Positions 12,161 to 21,735 of a stretch of DNA of 64,000 nt are shown in pieces. The position numbers and the translations under genes are program-made. The stretch's first letter is position 1; the number at the start of each line of letters is the position of its first letter. This DNA comes from Edaphochlamys debaryana (lineage: Eukaryota; Chlorophyta; Chlorophyceae; Chlamydomonadales), in contig JAEHOE010000036.1 of the NCBI GenBank assembly GCA_016858145.1, positions 434,001 through 498,000 on the forward strand, given 5' to 3'. Below the pieces are notes generated by a model, which worked only from the letters and a program-made list of their open reading frames with translations, was not told the DNA's origin and made no database searches.

Positions 12161-14514
12161 ACCCTGCCCTCACCGCTGCGTTTAGCACGGCGTGCTTGAC
12201 CACCTCAGGCGGCAGCGTTGAGGCGGCCCAGTCCGTGGCGCTCAGCTTCTGTGAGGGCAGCAGGGCGGGGCGGTCGCACCACGCGGATGAAGGCTTGTAT
12301 CTATCACAGTCAGGCGGCGCTCCCTCTAACGGGCACTACTCCTGCCACCTAAACTACGGTAGATTCTATTGGCAACCACCTGCTAGATCGCCCTAGCTAC
12401 TAGGCGCGTGTGTACGCACCTGCACCCCACCCACCTTTGTCTTGGGCATGGTGGCGGTGGGCTCCAGCACGGCCTGCAGGAGCGCCTTGACGCTGGTCTT
12501 GGAGTGGCCGCACGCCTTGGCCACCTTCTGAAGCTCGGCGATGCGGCACCTGCACGCGCGGGTGAAAAGCATGCGGGAAATAAACGTCCATTCGCTTCCG
12601 TGCTTGACGTACCGAGGTTGATCACGCACCAGGCCGACGCTCTAGCACGTCCGCAACTCTGCTCGCTGTGTGCGTCGGGTGTTCGCATGCCTGCCCTCGC
12701 CTCCAAGTCACCCAGCCGTTCTCTCTCTCGCTGGCTCCTTACGACCGCTCGACACGCCCGCTACCCTCGCTCACCAGAACGTCTGCAGCCCGAAGCTCTC
12801 CTCGAAGTTGCGCTCGTCCGTGTTGCTCCACGTGGGCACCACGAGCTCGATGTCGGTGTCCTCCACGATGAGCGTCAGGAAGGAGCGCGGCAGCCCGCCG
12901 CACGCGGGCGGCCGCAGCACCACCACCAGCCCCGCCGCCGCCAGCTGCAGGAGCACGATGGGGCTGCCGTCGTCGCCGCGGCCGCTGTCCGGCTGCACCT
13001 CAGTGTCCATGGCGACGACGCCTGTGGGGGCGTCGAGGGCGTGGGAGGGTGGATGGGCGTGGGCGGGCGTGGGTGGGCGTGGGTGAGAGTGGATGAGAGT
13101 GGATGGGAGAGGGCGGAGTGGGCAGGTGAAGGTAGCTGTGCGGCCGGGTGCCTGTATGAGCACTGCCCATGCCTCAAAGCATACGGGATGAGAGGAAGAG
13201 GCTCCGGCATGGGATGCCCTCCGTTCCCGGCACACAATGACGGAGGGTGGGTTTCCACGAGCCTCCCCACTACCCCCCTCCGTACAGTACGTAACCCTGT
13301 GCTGTGCGCCGAAATAGGACGCCGCACATGCCACAGGCTTCTGCTCTCAATCATGCCGAGGCTCGGAGCTGAGGTTATTGTCCTTCCGCAAAGGGCGGGG
13401 AGTCCGACATTCGCGTGCCATGCAACATATGTGTCGTACACCCGTACCATGCATGCCGTACAACCTGCCCCGTACAAGCTGACTCACCGTCGTACATCCT
13501 GGACCGCAGCACCGCCACGGCCACGTCCGCCGCCGCCGACGTGTCAGCCACTAGCACCTCGAACGCGCCCAGCCGCAACTCCGAGAGCCCCTCCGTACCC
13601 TTGCCGGGGTGGTCCGGTGGCAGCACGTCGTGGGGCTGCAGGCTGGCGGCGAAGGTGGCGCGCCAGTTGAGCAGCGCGCGCACCGGGGGCAGGTTGGCGC
13701 CGCCGCCGCCGTCGCCCAGGCCGTCGGCGCCGGCGGTGGGGTCGGCGGGAGGGCCCCGCAGAGAGGGCCCCACCGGGCCCGGTCCGTCTGAGAGCTGGGT
13801 TTGCTGCTGCTGCGGGATCTGTTGGGCGGCGGATAGAGAGCGGAGCGCTGCTGGCGGCCCCTGCTGCTGCGAGTCGTTGCTGTGCCTTGCGAGCAGCACG
13901 CCCTGCTGCCGCTGCTGGCGAGCGGGCTGCTGCTGGGAGGCGAGGTGCGAGGACGGCTGCGGGTCGTTGAGGTGGGACGGCGACACCATCATGAGGTGGG
14001 AAGCCTGCTGGTACTGCTGTTGCTGCAGTTGCAGCTGCAACTGCTGGAGCTGCAGCGCCTGGAGCTGCTGCAGTTGGAGCTGCGCGAGCTGCTGTTGCTG
14101 TTGGGCGTGGGCGCCCTGCTGCTGCTGGCGGGAGGAGTTCCCCAGGCCGCCGCCGTGGCCCTGCTGTTGAAGGGCCAGGAGGCTTGCCTGGCCGTGGCCC
14201 TGTGGCGACGTGCCCAGCCCCATGCTGGCAACCTGCTGCATGTACGCGACCTGTGCCGGAGACAGCTGCGAGGCCTGGCCCGCACTCTTGAGCGAGGTGT
14301 GGTACCCGGCACCCGAAGGCGCATACGCCATACCATTGGCACCCAGCAGCACCCCAGCGTGCTGTTGCTGTTGCTGCTGCTGCTGGAGTTGCTGGTACTG
14401 GGCGAACGCCGCAGATTGGCCGGGGTCGTAAACGGTCTGGAGCTGTGCAGAGCCAGGACTGTGTAGACCCGCTTGCTGCGCCGCGCTAAGCGACTGGAGG
14501 AGTGAAAGGTTCAT
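11904..14514 (-). CDS. Gln-rich protein with divergent 3'-5' exonuclease domain
   Basis: Exons: 14514-13488, 13021-12775, 12549-12420 and 12248 down to at most 11904; junction phases fit (1, 2, 0). Residues 1-300 carry long Gln tracts and low-complexity sequence. From about residue 310 (EVLVADTSAAADVAVAVL) the pattern follows the DEDD/RNase D-WRN exonuclease fold: VVAMDTE with D348 and E350, PIVLLQLA, then NTDERNFEESFG with D411. Exons 3 and 4 give AELQKVAKACG and KLSATDWAASTLPPEVVKHAVLNAAV. In active family members the last motif reads like YAALDAY; here it is HAVLNAA, so the fourth acidic residue (N491) and the Tyr are not conserved. The last exon then reads into the antisense of the inverted fragment before a TGA, giving about 582 residues, unless a further splice at GTGAGG (after codon 494) is used. 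RNA or DNA trimming is the family role; activity is doubtful here. Confidence 0.62.
13975..14420 (-). repeat. CAG/CTG-rich polyglutamine tracts
   Basis: Within exon 1 of the exonuclease-like gene, stretches of CAG and CAA codons encode runs of up to about eight Gln, interspersed with Leu and His. The same tract has a different repeat number in the inverted copy near 12029-12057, which shows it is length-variable. Confidence 0.7.
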
Positions 14515-15767
14515 TCCGCCGTCTGCTCCGGACCGTTTCTTAGCCTCTGTGGAGGGATGAAGATTCCTGTCTGTTTCACCGCCTCCGTCGCCTCCTCTAG
14601 GCCATACGTCCGGCGGCAGGAATGAAGCACGACCTATGTAGTAAAGCTAACGAGCGCAGTTGAAGCGTGAAAGACGAGGAGCGGCGGTCACCGACGATTG
14701 GCGCAAGGGGCACTCCCGGCGAACGGTCGAGTTGGTGGGCGGACGAGTGCAACCTATGGTTTTCAGCACGCCAAGTATACAGCATAAGACGCGGCGATTC
14801 GAGGCGCCTGCTCTGGGAGGGTGCAGGACCGTCGGACCGCTGTATGCGCCTGAGGCAGGCTGTCGCCGCAGGACGTTATCCAGTGTTATTGTTCTAGATT
14901 GTTGCATGCATAGGCATCAGCGCGTACACACCGCCACCTAGCGTATCTATGATGTAGAAACCGCCAGATGTGCAAACAGAGCGTGATCTCTCCGGCCTCC
15001 AGCCTCCGCTCCAAAGTAGAATGCACAGCATGCACTAAAGGGCAAGCCGCAGTTCAGCATACAAGAGACCCCAGTAAGCTTGCGTAAGTTCGACTCGACC
15101 TTAATCGACTTCCGACCATGACGATACTTGCATTCTGTTCCTACTTTACCAAGCGGCATAGGCCATACACCAGCAGGTTGGCAATGGAGCCGTTTTTCGC
15201 ACCTTGGCGCCCCCCACGTGGAATGAAAGACGACAGAGCCACTCAGGCTGGAGGACTCTGTATGAAAGCTGAAGCGTATACAGGTAGAGCAGACCGGGGG
15301 CATCAACCGCGTATGACAGGTCGTCATACGTCCGGGCAAGCCGCCAACTCCCGCGCGAAGTCCCAGGTCCGCCCGCAGTCGAAGCGTCAACTCCCTCCAC
15401 CTTCTCCTCCCTTCCTTGCACCCTAAACGTGATGAACATGCGCGCACAAGGATCCCACGCCCCTCGCCTCGCTCCTTCTCTCAGCTGTCACACACGCGCC
15501 CTGGCAGGCCTCGAGCGAGGCCCTACCTAAACGGCCCCTGGATTTGCGCGTACCGCCGCTCAAGCCGCCTGCCCGACCGCCCTCCAGGAACGGACCAGCC
15601 CTGCCGCTAAGCGCAACTCTGCCCCCCTCCCATCCCGCCACTCCTGTCGCATCTGTCTTCCCCCACCACCCACCGCAGCGCACCATCTGCACGCCCCCTC
15701 CACTCGCCCCCCTTCCCCGCCCTGCCCTCCCCCGCACTCTCCCCCCCTCCTCCCCCCTTTACCCCCT
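14515..15767. other. Intergenic stretch, no convincing gene
   Basis: This lies between the start of the exonuclease-like gene and the stop of fumarase, both on the minus strand. It should contain the exonuclease promoter and the fumarase 3' UTR. A 98-codon minus-strand ORF (15146-15439, MFITFRVQGREEKVE) is open but lacks the GC3 bias of the genes here. The part next to fumarase (15500-15767) is C-rich. Confidence 0.45.
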
Positions 15768-18700
15768 TCACCGCGGCCCCCCCAGCTCCGTCGGCGCTAG
15801 CATCCGCCCCGGCTGCACGGCCGCGTCGAAGGCCCCCCCGCTGATGACCCCCAGCGCCAGGGCTGCCTCCCGCAGCGTGGAGCCCTCCGCGTGCGCCTTC
15901 TTGGCCACCGCTGCGGCCGCCTCGTAGCCTGGGGGGGGCGGGGAAGGGGGAAAGGGGGCTGTGGGGCGAGGGTGGGGAATGGGGGGAAGCCGGCGGGCTG
16001 GGGTTGGCGTACAGTGGGCTGACGCCGTACCAATCACCGCCTGGTACAATCCCATTACTACTGCCCCAGCTTTCTGCTCGGCGTCTCTTGATGCCATCGT
16101 TGACAAGACAAGCGCACGTTACAGGGCCCCCACCCCCTCCCCCTCCCCCGCCCCACCGATGACGGGGTTGAGCGCAGTGACCAGCATGAGGCTCTCGCGC
16201 AGGTGGCGGGCGATGCGGGGCTCGTCGGGGGCCAGGCCCTGCAGCAGCCGGGTGGTGAAGCTGGGGGGAGGGGGGGGGAGGAGAGGGTTGAGGCGGGCAG
16301 AGGAGGCGCACGGCCTCCCAGATCCGACAACGCACCGCGCGCCTGTGCCTACGCGCGGCCCTGCAACCCGCCTCCAGCCCCGCCCTCCCCCCCTCCCCCA
16401 GCACCTCGCCCCCAGCCCCACCCGCTGTCATGGCGCCGCATGACGCATGCCCGTGGTGCTCTGCCCCCAACCACCCATTCCCCAGGCCCAGCACCCAACG
16501 GCGCCGTGCCTACGCCTGCGCATGGCCCTGTGACCCCCCCTCCGCCCCCCCCGATAGCACCCCCCCCCCAACCCCTCCGCCCCCCCCCCACCTGTCCACC
16601 GCGTCCCCCAGCAGCCGCGTGCTCCGCAGCAGCGCCGCCGCTATGACGGGCTTGAAGGCGTTGAGCTGGAAGTGGCCCAAGGAGGCGGCCGTGGCCACCG
16701 TGGTGTGGTGGCCCATGACCTGACAGGGGGGGGGACGGGGGGGAGGGAGATGCCCGTGGGTTGGGCTCACGATGGGTGGGGAGGCAAGCAAGGAGCGGCA
16801 TGGTGGGCTACGACGAGGGTTGCGGCTGGTCATTTAGCGGCGGTGCGGGGCTGGTCGGCGGGGGCTGGTAGGCAGAGGGGGCAGGGGCGCACCTGGGCGC
16901 AGACCATGGTGAGCGCCTCCACCTGGGTGGGGTTGACCTGGGGGCAGGGGGAGGGAGGGGGCCAAACGGGACAGGGTGGTGACTCCACACCAAGACCTAG
17001 CCCTGCGCCCCCCCGCCTCCCCGCCGGCACCCCGCTCCCAGGCCTCCGGGCGAGCGGGGCCCCTCCCCAGCCCTGCCCCCCCCCACCACTGCCCCTCCCC
17101 AACCCCCTCCTCCTTACCCCACCCCCACCTTGCCCGGCATGATGCTGCTGCCCGGCTCATTGGCGGGGAGCAGCAGCTCGCCCAGCCCGCAGCGGGGGCC
17201 GCTGGGGGCAGGAGGGGGGGGCGGGGCGTGTTCGACGAGGGTGCGGGTCAGCGGGCAGGACCGTGGCCGAGCGCTCGGGCAGGGAGTGCGCAGAGGCGGC
17301 TCGGGGTGGGCCGGGGGGTGGGCCGCCTGTGGACTGCGGCGCGCTACCCCCCGCCCGGCCCGCACCTGCCGAGGAGGCGGATGTCGTTGCCAATCTGTGG
17401 GGCCGGGGCACGGGTGCTCTCAGCTCCCGCTCGCGTTGTGCCCTTCCCTTCCGTCTTACGGGTGCCTTCCTGGAGCTCCTGCCTCCCCCTTGCTCCCCTT
17501 CCTGGCCTTGCTCCCTCCCTGGTAGCTCCCGCCCCCCTCCCCCCCTCCCCCTCTCTCCCCCCCTCCCCCCCACCTTCATGAGGGACACTGCCAGCCCCTG
17601 CATGGCCCCGTGCAGCGCCAGCAGCGCGTCGTGGGAGGCCAGGGCCTCGAACTTGTTGGGCGCGGGGGCGAAGGGGAGGCCCGTGTCGCGGGCCAGCACC
17701 GCAGCCACGCCCTCGTCGAAGCCTTGGGGGGGGTAGGGGGGTTGGGGGCAGGGGGCAAGGGGAGGGGCATGGGGAGGGGGTGTGGGAGGGCGAGGAAGCG
17801 GAGCGCCAGGAGCGCCAGCAGCGCCAGCAGCGCGGAGCGGTACATCTCCCCCGCGACGCCCGCCATACTCCCGTTTACTGAAACAGGCCCTCAGTTGCAG
17901 CACTGCTGCCGTGCGGCTGACCTTTGAATGTGTTGAGCCCAGTGCCCACGGCCGTGCCCCCCTGGGCCAGCAGGTACACGTCGCGCAGGGCGTACCGCAG
18001 CCGCTCGGTGCCGTACTGCACCTGTCGTACGGACACAACGCACACCGGCACGGAAGGGGCTCCATCTGAGCCAGTGCTGCATGCCACGCCCCTAGCAGGC
18101 GTAGCAGGCCCTAGGTGAGCCTGCAGCCCCAGGCGGCGGCTTGGGGCGGCGGGTGAGGGGCCTGCGGGCAGCCTCATCCCGGGCCCAACGTCCCGCCCCT
18201 CCAGGCAACACGCCGCAATGTGCAGCCAGGCGCAGGGCCTCGCAGCCCGACCTACGCCGCTGCCTCTGTCCCATCGTGCCCCCACCCCCCACCCCCGCCC
18301 CCCCTCTCCACCTGCGCTGCGAAGCCGCTGAACTCCTGCCCCAGCGTCAGGGGCGTGGCGTCCTGGTGGGGGGTAGTGAGGGCGGTGGGTAACGTGAGGG
18401 AGGGAGCAGAGTGTGTGAAGCGCGCGGCGGGGCGGGGGGGAAGCGAGGGCGGGAGCACGAGAGCGTAAATACCAATGCGCCAGACAAGCGCTGCCCGCCC
18501 CGCTCCTGGCTGTAACCCTTCCCTGGTTGCCCTCAGCGTATCTTTTCCCTTGCCTGCGTGTGCGTACGGCCGATCTTGATGATCCGATCCCACTCGGTCG
18601 CCTTGGCCTCGAGCGCCGCCTGGTGATGGGGAGTCAGCGAGGGAGGGAGGCAGGCTGTCAGCGAGGGGGAGGGGCAGGGGTCGGGGACAGCGCCAGGCAG

Positions 18701-21396
18701 CCGTTCTGGGCGCCGTCAGCGTGCCCCTGGAGGAACACGAAGCCCCTCCCCCGTTCCTCCCTAGAGCCCCCCTCCCCCTCCCCCTCCCCCCCCACCCACG
18801 TGCATGCGCTCCAGGGCGGGCAGCAGGTGCCCGTGGACCTGGGGGAGTGAGGGGAGGGGGGGGAAGCGGTAGGGAGAGGGCTTCGGGAATAGCGGAATGT
18901 TGGGTGCGGTGTGGGAAGAGCTAGGCAGGGCTGTGGCCCGCGCGCAAGGCTGGGGGTGCTGGGGTGCTAGTAGAGACTGTGCCGCGGGTCGGCGGGTGCA
19001 CACACGTAACCGCCTGCACAAAGCGCTCGGCACGGCAGCAAGACGGGGTGGCCGTGACCCTTGATGCAAGCACGGCCGCAGCGCCTGATACAGTGCCCCG
19101 GGCGAAGCCTGCTAGGCCCAGTGGGACCCCCATGCTCCCCCGCCGTCCGCGACCCCTGCGCCCCCCGCCCCCCCCTGCCCCTGCCTTGATGGCCGCCGAC
19201 ACGTGCATGGCAGTTGGGAAGGTGTCGTTGCTGCTCTGCCCCAGGTTCACGTGGTCGTTGGGGTGCACGCGGGCCGAGCCCTCGCCCAGCAGCTCGTTGG
19301 CCCTGTGGGTGCATTAATGTGTGTGGGGGGGGGTGAGGCGGGGGTGAGGGTGGGATTTGTGTGTGGAGAGAGAGGCCACAGGCGTAGGTGCGAGGCGGGG
19401 CGCGGTTGGGGTCCACCGGAGGCGGTCTGGCGCAGCCTCCCACTGCGCAGCCTCCCACGGCGCAGCACCGCACGCACCGCACGCACCTGTGTGCGATGAC
19501 CTCGTTGGCGTTCATGTTGGTCTGCGTGCCGCTGCCCGTCTGGATGACAAGTGGGGGGCAGGCAGCCGGACGGTCGGTACAGACCCGGACCTCCACTCTC
19601 CACTTTCCTATCCATCCCACTTTCCGGCGCCCTTCTCCAGCATCCCACCCACTCTGCCCACCCACAACACACCCACACCCAGACAACCTCTCGACAGCTA
19701 GTCCGCCCAAGACGCCACCTCTGCCCCACACCCACACCCCCAGCCAGGCCCCCACCTGCCATATGACCAGCGGGAAGTGCTCCGCCAGGCGCCCCTCCGC
19801 CACCTCGGTGGCCGCCGCCTCGATGGCCGCACCCACGTCGGGGCGAAGCAGGCCGGCGCGCGTGTTCACCTGCGGGGACGAGGGGTGCAGTCGGTGCCGG
19901 GTGGGGCGGGGAGGGCCGCGGATGGTGCGCGGGGCGAGGGCGTTGCGGACTGAGGGGCGGAGTGGTGCTGAACAGGATTGGGGGGAGCAGCAGCGGGGGC
20001 CGACCTCGGGGGGCAGGATGCGGAGCCGCAGGAGCTAAGGCAAGCCCGTTTCGCACTGGTCCCAGGCTACATAATTCGCCTCGCGCCCGCAACCTCCATC
20101 CCATCTGCCTCCCGCATGCCTCCTGCACCGCCAGCCCCATCCCCCCAACCCTCCTTGCCGCCCGGACGCAAATGGTGGCCGTCCAGGCCGTGACTTCCTC
20201 GGCTGCATGCCTGCTTCAGACCCTCCCGCCACCTCCCCTCCACCCCTTCACCACACCTCTCCCTCCCTTACCCCCCTCCCTTCCCCCACCTCGGCCGCCG
20301 CCCGCTTGATGAGCCCCAGCGCCCGTATGAGGGGCTCCGGCATGCGCTCGCCCGGGCCCGAGCCGATGCGGAAGTTCTGGAGCGAGCGCTGCGTCTGGGC
20401 GCCCCAGTACCTGGGTGGGTAGGGAGGGGGGGGCGGGGGAAGTGGATATGGGTGGAGAGGAGGGAGGGAGGCGGGGAGGGGGGCGGGAAGGCGAAGAGCG
20501 GAACACAAATGGAGAGGGTGGTGGTGGTGGTAGTGGCGGGGGCCAGACTGCCAGCAGCGGACCGGACCGCAGGCCTCACTTGTCCGCCGGCACCTCCACG
20601 GTCCCCATTGTGTCCTGCGGTACGCCCAGCACGGGCGCGGCAGGCAGGAAGCGACGGTCAGCCGGTGCCTTGTCGCGTTCCGTCTCAAAGTCAACGCCAC
20701 CCCCTGATGCAAAAAGTGCTCCTCCACCCTGCATCGCAACCCCTCCCCACCCAGCCCCCACCCCCACCTTCTCAATCCGTGTGGCTGTGCTGCTGAAGGC
20801 GCGCACGTGCAGCAGCGGCCCCCCTGCAGGCGCCACCACGGGAGCCGTGTGGACACCGCAGCCGCCCAGGCCTCCGCACGCGCCCCCGCAGGTGTTGCTT
20901 TGGGCGCTCCGCCGGGCCGCCAGCAGGCCTCCGTTGCAGCCTTCGTCCATCGCTAGGTGCAGCTGCAGCGGTGGCGCTGGACACAACATGGCGGAGGTCA
21001 GCGAGGGGCAGCTCGCTAAAGCGCGAGGGAGCGTTTGCAGGCGAGAGCGGAGTCGAGCGGAGTTGAGAGGCGAGAGCGAGTCACGGCTGTGTCGGAGCGA
21101 GAGCTCGAGCCGAGTACGTCCTGCGCTGCCTTTGCGTTGGCCTGGACCGGGAAACGCCCAAGCTGCGGGCCGCTGCGGCGTAACGCCAGGGCTCGGCCGC
21201 GTTCCGGGCCACGACAGCTCCGCGACGAGCGCGGTCCGCTCGCAGAGTCCCCTCGCCGCGCCCGGCCCCTCCCCGCCTCACCCATTGTGGATGCTGCCAT
21301 GAGCTGCGTTGCGCCAGTCGTTAACAGGCGGCGAACGGCGTAAGCAGTTTCGGCGTAGTCCCGAGCGCCGCGCGCAGCGTCAACGAGAGCTTTCAT
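15768..21396 (-). CDS. FUM1: Fumarate hydratase, class II, mitochondrial
   Basis: Fumarase converts fumarate and malate in the TCA cycle. Exons: 21396-21282, 20976-20580, 20410-20290, 19869-19756, 19539-19487, 19302-19185, 18838-18800, 18619-18554, 18362-18312, 18021-17922, 17722-17574, 17394-17366, 17201-17129, 16937-16893, 16719-16592, 16260-16157 and 15928-15768. Phases are consistent and give about 620 residues. Landmarks: [25 protein letters not shown] (about 251), [11 protein letters not shown] (about 290), [30 protein letters not shown], the signature [11 protein letters not shown] (468-478) and [13 protein letters not shown]. The catalytic core is complete. The N-terminus is about 150 residues longer than usual and contains [12 protein letters not shown], which resembles the end of a mitochondrial presequence. 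The segment at 20590-20760 is read through in frame; short introns of 39 and 54 nt could be hidden in it. Introns starting at 19184 and 18553 use GC donors. Confidence 0.93.
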
Positions 21397-21735
21397 GGTA
21401 GGGAGCTGGCGTGGAGCAATTGAGGACAGCTGAAGGGATGCCAGCTGGCGAAGACGAGCGCGCGAGCGAGAAGCGGGACTCCAGGCATTGCGTGCTGTCC
21501 CGCGGGTCCACAGCGTTCGGCATGCTTTCGAGCAGGCGGGCCTCCGCGAGACACGATTGCCACCTACGCCCCGCACCCGCATCCGCACGAGCTAACCCCC
21601 ACCTACTGCTCTCAGCTCCCAAACCCTCAACATTTTGCTGAGGAGCTCGACGCATGCTGCGCGGCTAGGGGGCGCTCGCAGAATCCAGACAGCATGCAAA
21701 AGGCCCATAGGAGCTGGTAGATAGCTTGGAGGGCG
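21397..21735. promoter_or_regulatory. Shared divergent promoter, fumarase/ATG6
   Basis: Only 339 bp separate the start codons of the divergently transcribed fumarase and ATG6 genes, so both 5' UTRs and core promoters must lie here. I see no clear TATA box. Confidence 0.5.

Noticed and set aside
15146..15439. 98-codon minus-strand frame starting MFITFRVQGREEKVE
   Set aside because: Codon use unlike the neighbouring genes and no homology recognised; it overlaps a longer competing frame.
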